From: Chamaecyparis obtusa
Lineage: Eukaryota > Streptophyta > Pinopsida > Cupressales > Cupressaceae
Reading direction: 5' to 3'
Length of the DNA: 64,000 bases
Assembly: GCA_027943335.1 (NCBI GenBank)
Contig: BSBK01007858.1
Span: forward strand, 373,501 to 437,500
Shown here: one piece after another, positions 23,910 through 36,523 of the stretch
Layout: each line of letters opens with the position of its first letter
How positions within the stretch are numbered: position 1 is the stretch's first letter
Position numbers and translations under genes: made by a program
The notes under the pieces: generated by a model
The model's input: only the letters and a program-made list of their open reading frames with translations
The model's database searches: none
Told to the model about the DNA's origin: nothing

Positions 23910-25477
23910 GGATATGGATTGTATGCCTATATGGCATTAGTGGACATATTTTTTGTATATTGTATCAGTGAAACGTTGTACATCCATTTGACTTTGAGGA
24001 AGTCAGTTTTACTGTATTGAATATATTCAATGTATGACATTATTGGACATATATATTTGACTTCATGCCCTACGAATATATATTTTTTATGTTTTAGGTA
24101 TGCAATTCATGTGTTTGGTGTATTGATGTATACTAAATTATGTTTATGTTCATGTCTTTGCTTTGTAAATTTCCCATGCCTTATAGTTATGCTTGTATGT
24201 TTAACTTGCTGACTGTGCTACAAATGCCAATCACTGTCCTCAATAACAGTCAATTCCTTAACTGTAATAATAACAAAAGTAATGAAATGAATGCATAAAT
24301 ATATAAATATAATATGTAAGAAGCCTAAGTGGCTCTTGTTCTTGCAATGATCATTTTTTAAAGAAATTCTGACAAATCCGGATACTAATGCTTCAACAAT
24401 TTATTTATAGCTTGGTTGAAAATTTGATGCAAATAGGTAGGTTAGATTGGGGTTATTTTATAAATAAAGTGTTCTTGGTTTCCTCAAAAGTGTTCCTTAC
24501 CCAAGTGGCCCCAAGTGCCAATATGCCACTAACCTATCAATCTAACTTCTCCCAACTCCCTTACTATTATAGGGATTCAATATGGCTTAAAATATGACTC
24601 CAACAATGTTCAAGTGGTTCTTGAAGTCCTACTCCAAGATCTTACCCTCAATCCACACTCTAGGCTCTCTATCCTTGTAGTCTTAACCAGCGAGTTTTTC
24701 CCAAATAACTCTTATTTTTCCCAAAACACTTCCAAAATAAATTACATATTCAGATACCTTTTATGGTTTTACAAAACATATCTTAGAATTAGGTAGGGTT
24801 AATTTGGAACACAACCCCCAAAAACTGCTGCTCCACTTTCCTTCCTAGACCTAATAGGTCACTTTTACAAAGGAACCCTATTACAAACTTAACACCCAAC
24901 CTTGCCACTTTTCATAGAGTTTTAATATGGTCCCAATTAGATAAATTTGAAGTCAATTGGATCCTATAGGATTTCTATACCCAAAAGTCCCAAATTGCTC
25001 CCTCTAGGCCTTCAAAACTAGGGCCTTCTTAAAAACAACTCAAAACTCATTTCCAGAACTCCTCCTTGTGGATTCACCTTTCATTTGACATATACTTCTT
25101 CTATTTCAAATAAAATTATACCCTTGTTAAGGTGGATCCTTTGCTGCTACACTTGTGGCATCAATTTTGTGCCCTGTTTCCACTCTTCCTCATGGTGTAC
25201 ACCCACTAAAACAACTTCTCCTGCATTTAAATGGTTAATAAAATCATACATATGTTACATAGGGTCCATTCAATGAGAAAAATCAATTACATTCATTGAA
25301 TGGCCCATTATATCATCAAAAAGACCAAAATGGAGTTATTTCAATGCACCAATATGACCACCTACAACAACTTTCCAAATCTGAAGCAAAATAGATTATA
25401 TAATCATTCAATATAGATTAAAAATGATGTTATGATGTTATTATATCACCCACAATTCTGTTCCAAACCCAAAACAA
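23910..25477. other. No gene recognised
   Basis: This follows gene A. 23910-24230 may be its 3' untranslated region. The rest is A/T-rich with scattered short frames and no motifs. 24480-25060 has the look of noncoding repeat sequence (many short CA- and CT-rich runs), but no ends were found. Confidence 0.35.
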
Positions 25478-25802
25478 TCAACCAAACATCAAAAAAATAA
25501 GATTTTGCAAGGAAAAACTAAGTCCTTTGCCAGGACTTCTAGGACTTATAATATTTAAATTAAATTGTTTATTAGATATTTCCATTATTGGCCTTAATAT
25601 ATCCCAATTCACTTTTAGGAATTCTTTAGATCCACTACCTCCATTTGGTTCCAAGGTGGACTTAGGTGTTTGGAGAGGTGCTCCTGCACCAAAATTCTTC
25701 ATTCAAATTTCAAGACATTTGATAAATTCTTTGCCTGCTAACAAACCGATTTGGGAAATTAATGGGTCTATTTGTGGACCTCGAAGGAGTTGGTCACCTA
25801 AA
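25478..25802 (-). pseudogene. Unknown gene fragment, minus strand, related to 28513-29207
   Basis: Minus-strand reading gives GDQLLRGPQIDPLI, then IGLLAGKEF, then a stop, then KNFGAGAPLQTPKSTLEP, GSKEFLKVNWDILRP and SPRSPGKGLSFSLQN. The first two motifs recur at 28690-28740 (GDQLLRGPQIDPLI) and 29005-29030 (IGSLAGKEF), where they are separated by other sequence. Family unknown. It may be a captured host gene fragment or part of a lost element gene. Confidence 0.35.
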
Positions 25803-26797
25803 TGAGAACTAATGCAGAGGTTACAGCAAGAAAGTGGAGTTCCCTTCTTTTAGCTCCCACAACTACCAACCAACTACAAAGGCTTAAAGGTGTTCCCAAG
25901 CTCTTACAATGGTGTAACACAACCAATAAAATGGATTTCTATCCCAAAAAACTCCCTTTGCAAGTTTATACACTCAATCAAACTTCAATGCCCTTTTGGC
26001 TTTAGGGACACTAGGCCTAAACCTAGCCTTTAGTTAGAACTCTTCACCAGTGGACTTCCTGACCACTCCCAAGCATGTAGATGGTCCTCATATGACCTAA
26101 GGACTATAAAAAAACTCTTGGTTTGATCCCTTTACAACCATACCATAGCAAACTAGACTTGCATGCCAATTTCCTTGTAGCCTTCTCAACCTCAATTTTC
26201 CACTCTAACTTCTTCACAACTTGGTATCTTGACACAATCAGGATATTTTTAGACACCCATTTGGAAGTTATTTAAGATCCCAAAGCCTTGTTTTCCAACT
26301 CCACTCCAGCACCACCTAACACTCACCTTGGACACAGACCTAATTTAATGCAGAGGCGACAACCAGAAAGTAGTGGGCCCTTCACTTAACTCCCACAATT
26401 CACCAATCACCTGTAATGACTGAAGGGTATTCACAATCTCTTAGGATGGTGTAACACAATCAATTAAGTGATTTTCTATCCCAATAAACTCCCTTTGCAA
26501 AGTTAGACACTTAATCAAAGTTCAATGTCTTTTTGGCTTTAGGGAAACTAGGCCTAAAAGTGACTTATTGCTGAAACTCTTCACCAGTGGACTTCCTGAC
26601 CACTCCCAAGCATGTAAATGGTCCTCATTTGACCTAAGGCCTTTGAAATAACAACTAGTTCATTCCCATCAAGACCATACCATAGTGAACTAGACCTGCA
26701 CCCACTTTTCCTTGTAGCCTTCCTAATAGAGGTTTTCTACTCTAACTTTTGAACCACTAAGTATCTTGATAAAATCAGGGCATTTTTAGACACAGTC
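25803..26797 (+). repeat. Direct duplication of about 540 bases
   Basis: 25803-26340 and 26341-26797 share order and sequence, for example the start 'aatgcagagg', the 'actccctttgcaa' segment (25950 and 26487), 'cttcaccagtggacttcctg' (26043 and 26580) and 'aggatatttttagacaccc' versus 'agggcatttttagacac' at the end. The second copy stops where the 357-base array starts. A third copy lies inverted at 29220-29650. Confidence 0.75.
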
Positions 26798-26799
26798 CT

Positions 26800-28365
26800 G
26801 TAGCACCTGACGAATCAATTCTACGTCACACGAGCTCCGAAATATGACCCTGCAAAGATCGTCGATCTCATGCTTAAGGGACCTTGAGGGACACTTCAGC
26901 ACGGAGTCATCGGCGGGGTTCGAACGACTGTGTGTGGTGAATGAGGTTACCACTAGAATTTACCCAGCCATTCAGAGCTATTGGAACTGATGGTTCGATG
27001 CTACGACCGACGGTTTGAAAGATACGCAACATTGACCGTTTCAGCTGAGGAACACTTTGAGTTCTGACACCGACCGAGAATGTGTTGCCAAATTTAAAAT
27101 AAGTTGAATCTCTAAAAACTGAGAGAGGATTTTGTAGGCCCCGGCAACATGGTCTCGTAGCACCTAACGAATCAATTCTATGTTGCACGAGCTCCGAGAT
27201 ATGACCCCGCAAAGATCACTGATTTCATGCTTAAGGGACCTTGAGGGACACTTCAGCACGGAGTCATCCGCGGGGTTTGAATGACTATGCATGGTGAACG
27301 AGGTTGCCACTAGTGTTTACCCAGCCATTTGGAGCTGTTCAAACTGATGGTTTGATGCTACGACCGACGGTTGGAAAGATATGCAACGTTGACTGTTTCA
27401 GCTGAGGAACACTTCGAGTTCTGACACAGACCAAGAATGTGTTGCCGAATTTAAAATAAGTTGAATCTCCAAAAAATGAGATAGGCTTTTGTAGGCCTTG
27501 GCAACATGGTCCCGTAGCACCTAATGAATTGATTCTACATTGCACGAGCTCTGAGATATGACCCCACAAAGATCACCAATTTCATGCTTAAGGGACCTTG
27601 AGGGACACTTCAGCATGGAGTCGTCGGTAGGGTTTGAACGACTGTGGGTGCCAAATGAGGTTGCCACTAGTGTTTACCCAGCCATTTGGAGCTGTTGGAA
27701 CTAATGGTTCGATGCTACGACCGACGGCTGGAAAGATATGCAACGTTGACCATTTCAGCTGAGGAACACTTTGAGTTTTGACACTGACTGAGAATGTGTT
27801 GCCGAATTTAAAATAAGTTGAATCTCTAAAAACTGAGATAGGGTTTTGTAGGCCCTGACAACACGTTCTTGTAGCACCTGATGAATCGATTCTACATCGA
27901 TCGAGCTCCGAGATATGATCCTGCAAAGATCGTCGATTTCATGCTTAAGGGACCTTGAGGGACACTTCAGCATGGAGTCGTCGGCAGGGATCGAATGACT
28001 GTGGGTGCCAAATGAGGTTGCCACTAGCATTTACTCAGCCATTCAGAGCTATTGGAACTGATGGCTCGAGGCTATGACCGATGGTTGGAAAGATATGCAA
28101 CGTTGGTCGTTTTAGCTGAGGAACACTTTGAGTTCTAACACCGACCAAGAATGTGTTGCCGAATTTAAACAAAATTGAATCTCCAAAAATTGAGACAGGC
28201 TTTTGTAGGCCCCGAAAATATGGTCTCATATCAATTGATGGATCCATGCTACCTCACATGAGCTCTGAGATATGACCCGACAAAGATTGTCAATTTCATG
28301 CTTAAGGGACCTTGAGGGACACTTCAGCACGGAGTCGTCGGCGGGGTTGGAACGACTGTGCATGG
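26800..28365. repeat. 357-base tandem array, four full units plus a partial
   Basis: Units start at 26800, 27157, 27514, 27871 and 28228, each exactly 357 bases apart, and the last is cut at about 28365. Units differ by many substitutions yet I see no length change. On the minus strand each unit holds one frame of up to 112 codons (FGDSTYFKFGNTF, VPQLKRS, GRSIEPSVP) that ends at a conserved TAA, and a second overlapping frame (DDSMLKCPSRSLKHEIDDLC) that crosses that stop. No known domain is visible. Confidence 0.9.
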
Positions 28366-28512
28366 CATGTACTTGCATGAGGACATTATATATTACAAAA
28401 ATCCTACATAGAAGCAGCTAGAAAGCTGCTCAAAAAGTAGTAACTGATAGCAAGTGGGATAATGTAGATGCTTTAATAAACCACTATCTTCTTTACTCAA
28501 GCAACATCTGGT

Positions 28513-29207
28513 TCATCTGCTCAACTGGGGCATGTTTGGGAACAGACAGTCTCCATTTAAACTCAAGTCTCTGGAAGTAGTTATATTTGTCAGTGGAGGA
28601 AATACACCCATTGTATCTTCAATAACTTCATGCTCACTAGAATTTCCATTACTCTTCAATTGGGATACTCTTTCCAAAATTGCATCTACCCTTTTACCAA
28701 TTAATGGGTCTATTTGGGGACCTCGAAGGAGTTGGTCACCTAAACAAGAACCTTGAGATGAAGCAGGAACTACTCTATGAAAGAGATCAGTACCTTGAGA
28801 AGCTCTCCACTTGTCAGCTGAATTAAAACTTTGGACCATAGATGGCTACCCTTTGTTGTAAAATGAGGAGTGAGACTGCCTTGCCAAAGGTGGCAACGAA
28901 CTTACCTTTCAATGATAATGCCCAAGTCCTATAAATGCAAGGCCATTGACAGATAGTCATTTCTAATAGAAATATTTGTGGTGCTAGAATGAAGTGCATG
29001 ACCAAATTCTTTGCCTGCTAATGAACCAATTTGAGGCTTCATTTCACATTGCTCTGTGGATAATTCCACAACACTTGTTACTTCTTTATCTAAATTTTTG
29101 TTGTCAGTGTACATGTGCACTAAAGAGATTTTGTCACTACTTGAGCTACCAGTTCCAAGAACCCTATACCTCACACTTCCTTTGTAAACCAAGCCTAATT
29201 GGGCCAA
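28513..29207 (-). pseudogene. Unknown gene fragment, minus strand, with the GDQLLRGP motif
   Basis: From 28839 down, one frame reads MVQSFNSADKWRASQGTDLF, VVPASSQGSCLGDQLLRGP, then a probable helix (KRVDAILERVSQLKSNGNSS) and DTMGVFPPLTNITTSRDLSL, then a stop. Upstream, 28929-29207 gives a second piece (GLVYKGSVRYRVLGTGSSSS, CEMKPQIGSLAGKEFGHALH). It looks like spliced or frameshifted coding sequence rather than random frames, because residues such as SHSSFYNKGQPS continue upstream in a neighbouring frame. Family unknown. Confidence 0.35.
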
Positions 29208-29219
29208 TTAGGTCTGTGT

Positions 29220-29650
29220 ACAAGGTGAGAGTTAGGTGGTGCTAGATTGGAGTTGGAAGACAAGGCTTTGGGATCTTACATAACTTCCAAATGGGTGTCT
29301 AAAAATGCCCTGTTTGTGTCAAGATACTCAGTTGTGAAAAAGTTAGAATAGAAAATCTATGTTGAGAGGGCTACAAGGAAAAGTGGGCGCAGGTCTAGTT
29401 TTCTATGGTATGGTTATAAAGGGACCAAACCAAGAGTTGTTTTATCATCCTTAGGTCATATGAGGACCATCTAAATGCTTGGGAGTGGTCAGGAAGTCCA
29501 CTAGTGAAGAATTCTAGTTAAAGGCTAGATTTAGGCCTAGTGTCCCTAAAGCCCAAAAGGCACCAAAGTTTGATTTAGTTTGTAAACTTTCTAAAGGAGT
29601 TTTTTGGAGTAGGAAACCCTTTTTTTGGTTGTGTTACACCATTTAAGGAG
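29220..29650 (-). repeat. Inverted third copy of the 25803-26797 duplication
   Basis: The reverse complement matches 25970-26340, including the 'ggaagtccactggtgaag' segment and the shared 'ttttagacacccatttggaa' stretch. With the direct copies it places inverted repeats on both sides of the 357-base array and the 28.5-29.2 kb fragment. Confidence 0.75.
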
Positions 29651-30271
29651 TTTTTGAACATCCTTAGGTCATTGTCTTCTTAAGCCAAATCCTTGTCTGT
29701 GTCATGGTTCACACCTTCCAAGTGCACCCAAAGCATGCATAGGGCAGCTCTCCTCCACTTTCTTGCAACAAAACTCATTGTACCTTCCTTATTTCATGTT
29801 ATGTTGTCAATATACATTTTATTGGATCCATCCCTAGGGTTAGAAGGTCATACTATGCATGGATCTCATAAATCCATAGTGGAAACAAGAGGAAATCTGA
29901 TCTAACATGTTTTGAGGAGATTTGATCTAAGAAAAAATCTTATTTCTGTCCCATCATTAGTCACATAAAAATTACACAGTTTTGCATTGGATAAAACACC
30001 ATAAAAATGCTAAGAAATTATTGTAAACATGTTTCTTTTTTTATTAATATTATGAAACATGTTTACAACTCAGCTCAATAAAGGTGTTGGTAGGAAAGAG
30101 CTGAGTGGAGAAAACCTCCAGCATTGCCCCAAAAAATATGCAGCGTTGCATTATCATTACAATTACAAACTTCCCTCTATACACACGGGGTATGTACCAT
30201 AGAAGCTAACTTTGTCAGAGAAACAAATAGTACAGTTGAACACATATTACAAAATTTTAGTACAGCCCGAT
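29651..30271. other. No gene; one 16-base hairpin
   Basis: Mostly A/T-rich. At 30022-30068, TGTAAACATGTTTC and GAAACATGTTTACA form a stem around a T/A-rich loop. It lies about 200 bases beyond the 3' end of gene B and could be part of its 3' region. Confidence 0.45.
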
Positions 30272-33200
30272 TTAGTCCATTGAACCAGCTGGATCTGCCT
30301 TAACCTTTAGTGTGTTAAGTATTGCCTCATGCTTTGACTCGGGAACCTTCCAAAGAGTTCTTTTCACTGGCCTGCCCCCATATCTGATCAAAGTAACATT
30401 CGAAGAAACAACAAGGTTTGAATAATGTAGAATCTTCCTGTGTGTCTCCCAGTCCTCGAACAACCACAACTTAGAGTTCTTCATACCATATCATCTAAGC
30501 CATGTTCCTATTACAACAACCGCCCCTATAGGGTATTGTAATCCTTCACCATCTACAACTATGACATCCAATTACTTTTTGGCCTCAACACAACGACATA
30601 AATAATAATTTGTCCCTTCGTCATTGTATTCAGGTGCAATAACTGCAAAAACATGACCTGCAACAACGTAGACATATTCAATACATTCATATCCAAAATA
30701 GTTTAGACAAACTATATAAATGGACAATTTACCTGGTTGTACTATATCTGACAAACGGTCAAAGTTAATAGATGTTGCCATGTCCCCTAGTTGCAATGCT
30801 ATTGGCGGATGATAGGAGTCAAGTGGGCTCAAAGGTCTTATAGACCATTCATCAACCCATTCCTTTGAGTCGCACTCATCCCAATTCTCCTATGCACAAG
30901 ATGAACAAAAGCATGCCATATGTTGTGTGTATACCATCCATGAACCTGCATTACAACTTCTAAAAGAGTGTAGCTCACTTGATCCTGTTACTGTACAACA
31001 ATCCTCATATGGTGCAATGTTAGTTTCATCAATCAACCAAAAAAATCTATGAACTGTTGACTCACCTTCCTTACCTGGGCCCATTGTGGCATTACACCAG
31101 TTGACAATACGTCTTGCATTTGATAAGTTTGCTCCCCCCTCATACTTTAATTCTTCACATGCTAAAGCTCTTTTTATACATGCTCCCGCACCATCATGCT
31201 CTCCCTTTCCATGGCCCGCCTCAGTGAAATTCCACATATATTGAATATCAGTGTTCTTGTGCATCTTGCTCAACAATTAAAACATACGAGAATTCTTGAA
31301 TTGGGATGTACAATTATCTGACCATATGATGTGTCGACGATATGGTATGCTCCTATTTGCCAAATCACCATAAAACAAACTAAAGCAACCATGTACAAAC
31401 TCTGTAGAATGTGAGTGATCATCACTCATATAAAAATGGTACTCCCTCAATATCTTCCTATTTTCCTCCGTACTATCAGGTGCATGCAAGTATGCTATAT
31501 GAACAAATATAGCAACCTATTGAGAGTTGTAATACTGTGATTGTACCTCATTTTGTGGTTGCAAAGTGTAGTTTTCAGCAAAGTCCACAACTGAAACAAT
31601 TGTATCAATCGGAAAAGTGTCCTTGCATAACTTGAATTGTGTATCCAACCATCATGCTCTATGTGTATGCATTGCATATTCATACACAATTTTCTCGTAA
31701 AATATATCCATGAACTGATACATCGGAATCCTGTCAATTACTAAATCACATCTTTTTGCCTCTTTTCCATCTTTTAGAGCATATGCAATGGTCTTATATT
31801 TTCCAAATTCTACTATTTCATTCCCAATTGCATGACTACTTTCCATATGCTGACAAACAGGTAAATCTTGCAAACCACCGCAATGTACACATGTACCATT
31901 CAAACATGATAGTTTGTGAAATTGTTGTCCATCCGGTCTATGACATAAAATGGTAGCTATCAATTCCCTTGAAGATCTAGGTGGCTCCTTTATGTTACAC
32001 TCCTGCAAGACATTGTTAGCATGCAAACGTACACATATATGCCGATAGACAGTATAATGGTTAGAAAATTCAATATGTACTCTACAATAACAAGTTGTGC
32101 GTGTGTGATTTATCTTGACATAAAAAGGTTTAGCCATTTCAAAAAATCTTTGACTAATTTTAATTTGAGGATACGCATCTATAAATTTTGCAAAAAATTG
32201 TGTCTGGGTTGAATCCAAAAAATGCTTTGGATGTGGATCACATAATCGACTACCAATCCTCCTCCTTACAACATCTCTTTGATTAGGAGATACTCGTGTA
32301 TTATTCTTCCAAAAATTTTCAATGAAGGATTTCAAAGCTTCAACAATGTCTTTGTCTTTCCATGGCAATCTACCGGAAAAAGCCCATAGTTCATTGCTAT
32401 TTGAATCTTCCACTCTTTGACGCCTTTCCATGGCTCTCATTAGAGACCTTCTACTTATTTTCAATGATTTACTTGTCTTTCTAATGAGTCGAGACTTCTT
32501 CATTTGATTGCTTACCATTGTTGATGTTATCACACATTGTGTGACATTACTATCTTTCATGTGTGATGTAGAATCCACAGTCTCATATGCATCCATTAGA
32601 TTCTTTACAATAGCTTTTTTAGTGGAGGTGTCATCTGTTCTTAACCCAAGAATCTTCATGATAGGCCTAAATTTCAGATTTCTCATCATTTCAACAAACA
32701 ATTGACATCTTCCTGTGACATTCAAATTCTCAAAAAATATCCTCCAAATTCAGTTAGTATATCTTTGACAAGTGCGCTTGGGAATCTTGTCAGGCATTGG
32801 TTTCAAAATATTAGTGTCAATATCAATCAAATATTTAGGCTTTCTATGCAAAACTCTAGGAGGTGTTCTCAATTGTTGTGTAGGCTCAACATTTGGAATG
32901 TCAACAATGTTAGGGATGAATTGTGTACCTTCGACCGAAGATGATGTGCCTTCAAATTGAGATGTGGAAGATGGACCTTCACCGACTTGAGATGAATATG
33001 GTGTTTCTTCAACACGATGCAATGGTGTGATTCCTACACCTTCGAAAGTTGGAAATGAGGTGCCTTCACAATGATGCAATGGTGTGTCTATTCCTTTGGA
33101 TGTAGCTAATGGTGTGCCTTCAACATAATACGATGGTGTGGCTACACTTTAAGGTGTAGAGTGTGCGATGTCTTCAACATTAGATAATTCATGTGCACCT

Positions 33201-33463
33201 CCAACATTGGATGATGGCATCCCTTCAACTTGCGATCCAATAGATGATATACTCACCCCTTCATAATTCAATTGTCTTATTGCACGCAACTTTCTCATTC
33301 GGTTCCTTTGTGTTTCCAATTCCAATTCTCTCCTATTAGGTAATTCTTCTTGTATGGGCTCCAATTGTCATTATTCGTGAAGTTGTCTCATTCTTTCTCT
33401 TTTCTTCTCTTTCTCTATTTCATGCTCTTCAGGTGTTTGAATCTTAGGTCATTTTCTCAGCAT
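30272..33463 (-). pseudogene. Gene B: transposase-like protein of an uncharacterised family, decayed
   Basis: One minus-strand frame of 1064 codons runs from ATG at 33463 to TAA at 30272. It has ten internal stops (codons 5, 31, 32, 105, 238, 604, 649, 729, 858 and 964) and no frameshift. In order, it has a charged helical N-terminus (RNRMRKLRAIRQLN), then short repeats of the type HHCEGTSFP or VEGTP. A basic region (RRSLMRAMERRQR) and a helical part (TQTQFFAKFIDAYPQIKIS) follow. A Cys cluster sits near codon 530 (CLNGTCVHCGG, CQH). The putative core has VVDFAENY (D627), FYMSDDHSH, IIWSDNCTSQFKN (D716) and HGKGEHDGAGACIKRAL (E755, D757). The C-terminus holds GHVFAVIAPEYNDEG. Spacing and context of the acidic residues suggest an RNase H fold, and I recall similar strings in uncharacterised metazoan and plant proteins (unverified). 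A 75-base GT-AG intron (30658-30732) is possible but optional, since it is in frame and open. Confidence 0.65.
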
Positions 33464-33970
33464 GATGAATAAGATCTATATATACATTGAAATTCATTAA
33501 AATTTACACATTATAAAATATCAATCTAATACAACAATTATGGTTTTTTTAATCAATCTATTATAATAAGTCATAACATAATATAAAAGTATTACAACTT
33601 ATATATATCAAATTATAATACAACTATAGTCCAATACATGTCTATTTATGCTTTCCACAAGTCCATATAATATGAAATAAAATAAAAAGGATTTATTCAC
33701 ATTTTGGCATGCAAGAACAAACAAAACTTACCTTGAAATATGTCAAATTTGCTAAATAAAGGTTGTTTTTTGCACCACAATGTTGACCTTGCAACAAAAG
33801 GTGGTCCAAATTGATAAAATAGTCTTCTTTTTTACCTCCAACACCATGAAAGCGAGATAGATGGGGGGGAGAAAGGGAGAGAGAGAGAGACGTGATAAAG
33901 AGACAAAGAGAGATAGAGGGGTGACTGAGAGACTGAGAGAGAGAGAGAGAGAGAGAGGAGAGTGCAAGAA
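33464..33970. other. Upstream region of gene B
   Basis: A/T-rich up to 33750, then a short (GA)n stretch at 33860-33960. No gene. It would contain the promoter of gene B, but no clear TATA box position can be fixed. Confidence 0.35.
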
Positions 33971-35000
33971 AGTTAATGAATAAGGGGTTTTAAGTGGTCC
34001 TTAGGGGTCCTAATTGGTCGTAGAGGGTCATAAGGAGTCGTAAGGGGTGTAAAGCGGTTCTTAGGACCCCATGTGACCCTTAGGTGTTCGTAAAGGGTCC
34101 TAATTGGTCGTAGAGGGTCATAAGGAGTCGTAAGGGGTGTGAAGTGGTTCTTAGGACCCCATGTGACCCTTAGGTGTCTGTAAAGGGTCCTAATTGGTTG
34201 TAGAGGGTCATAAGGAGTTGTAAGGGGTGTAAAGTGGTTCTTAGGACCCCATGTGACCCTTAGGTGTTCGTAAAGTGTCCTAATTGGTTGTAGAGGGTCA
34301 TAAGGAGTCGTAAGGGGTGTAAAGTGGTTCTTAGGACCCCATGTGACCCTTAGGTGTCTGTAAAGGGTCCTAATTGGTTGTAGAGGGTCGTAAGGAGTTG
34401 TAAGGGGTGTAAAGTGGTTCTTAGGACCCCATGTGACCCTTAGGTGTTCGTAAAGGGTCCTAATTGGTCGTAGAGGGTCATAAGGAGTCATAAGGGGTTG
34501 TAAAGTGGTTCTTAGGACCCCATGTGACCCTTAGGTGTTCGTAAAGGGTCCTAATTGGTCGTAGAGGGTCATAAGGAGTCATAAGGGGTGTAAAGTGGTT
34601 CTTAGGACCCCATGTGACCCTTAGGTGTCCGTAAAGGGTCCTAATTGGTTGTAGAGGGTCATAAGGAGTCATAAGGGGTGTAAAGTGGTTCTTAGGACCC
34701 CATGTGACCCTTAGGTGTCCGTAAAGGGTCCTAATTGGTCGTAGAGGGTCATAAGGAGTCGTAAGGGGTGTAAAGTGGTTCTTAGGACCTCATGTGACCC
34801 TTAGGTGTCCGTGAAGGGTCCTAATTGGTTGTAGAGGGTCATAAGGAGTTGTAAGGGGTGTAAAGTGGTTCTTAGGACCCCATGTGACCCTTAGGGGTCC
34901 GTAAAGGGTCCTAATTGGTCGTAGAGGGTCATAAGGAGTCGTAAGGGGTGTAAAGTGGTTCTTAGGACCCCATGTGACCCTTAGGGGTTCTAAGGGTCAT
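33971..35000. repeat. 90-base satellite array, about eleven units
   Basis: The phrase TTCTTAGGACCCCATGTGAC recurs every 90 bases (34059, 34149, 34239 and on to 34960), with one extra base near 34500. The other parts of the unit are GGTCCTAATTGGT and GTAGAGGGTCATAAGGAGT. Because 90 is a multiple of three, the minus strand reads as a 30-residue repeat (HLRVTWGPKNHF, TPYDPLQPIRTLY). I treat this as satellite DNA rather than a protein gene. Confidence 0.9.
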
Positions 35001-35275
35001 ATGGGGTCTTGGGACTCATTGATATGTCCTAGGATATCAAAGAGGTGTTAAGAGATCATAATCAATCCTACGACCCCTTATAACCCCATAGCACCGATAG
35101 GAATACATCCTGTTGTTCTCAAGAGGTCCTAAGGGGTATAAGGAGTCATGAGGGGTGTAAAGTGGTTCTTAGGACCCCATGCAACCCTTAGGGGCCCTAA
35201 GGGTCATATGGGGTCTTGGGACTCATTGATATGTCCTAGAATGTTAAAGAGGTGTTAAGGGATCATAATGAATCA
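35001..35275. repeat. Longer higher-order repeat beside the satellite
   Basis: 'gggtcatatggggtcttggg' and 'gactcattgatatgtcctag' occur at about 35004 and again at about 35191, so a unit of roughly 187 bases is repeated twice. It includes one diverged 90-base satellite unit. Confidence 0.7.
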
Positions 35276-35306
35276 TACAAGAGAGAGAGAGGGGGGAGTA
35301 ATGAGG

Positions 35307-35383
<77 letters not shown>

Positions 35384-35773
35384 AAGGGGAGAGGGTTGAG
35401 AGAGAAGGTAAGTTCAAAGAGATATAGGGTGAGATAAGTAGATAGAGAGAGGGAGAGGGTTAAGAGAGAAGGTAAGAAAGAGATATAGGGTAAGAGAAGT
35501 AGATAGATAGATAGGGAGAGAGAGAGAGAGATGCAAATGGGGAGAGGTAAGAGAAAAGGTAAGAAAGAGATATAGGGTAAGAGAAATAGATAGATAGATA
35601 GAGAGGGGTAATGAGGGAGAGGTAGAGGGGGATGGGTTATGAGAAGAATAGAGATAAGGATAGAGAAAGGGGAGATATAGAGACAGTGAGAGGAAGAGGA
35701 GGGGTGAGAGAGAGAGAGGCAGAGAGAAAGGGTTGAGAGAGAAGGTAAGAAAGAGATCTAGGGTAAGAGAAGT

Positions 35774-35850
<77 letters not shown>

Positions 35851-36085
35851 GTTCAAAGAGATATAGGGTGAGATAAGTAGATAGAGAAAGGGAGAGGGTT
35901 AAGAGAGAAGGTAAGAAAGAGATCTAGGGTAAGAGAAGTAGAGAGAGAGAGAGAGAGAGAGAGAGTGAGAGGAAGGGGAGAGGGTTGAGAGAGAAGGAAA
36001 GTTCAAAGAGATATAGGGTGAGATAAGTAGATAGAGAAAGGGAGAGGGTTAAGAGAGAAGGTAAGAAAGAGATCTAGGGTAAGAG

Positions 36086-36171
<86 letters not shown>

Positions 36172-36457
36172 AGCGAGCGAGAGAGAGAGAGGCAGGGGAG
36201 AAGGTTGAGAGAGAAGGTAAGAAAGAGATATAGGGTAAGATAAGTAGATAGATAGAGAGATAGGGTTAAGAGAGAAGGTAAGAAATATATCTAGGGTAAG
36301 AGAAGTAGATAGAGAGAGAGAGAGAGAGAGAGAGCGAGAGGCAGGGGGAGAGGGTTGAAAGAGAAGGTAAGAGAGATATAGGGTAAGATAAATATATAGA
36401 TAGATAGAGAGGGTTTAAGAGGGAAGGTAAAAAAGAGTTCTAGGGTAAGAGAAGTGG

Positions 36458-36523
<66 letters not shown>

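Noticed and set aside
32702..32960. Plus-strand frames antisense to gene B
   Set aside because: The minus-strand frame is continuous over 3.2 kb with recognisable motifs. The plus-strand frames are short and have none.
33973..34672. Minus-strand frames with 30-residue repeats (HLRVTWGPKNHF)
   Set aside because: They arise because the satellite unit is 90 bases. Other frames are similarly open, and no promoter or start is evident.
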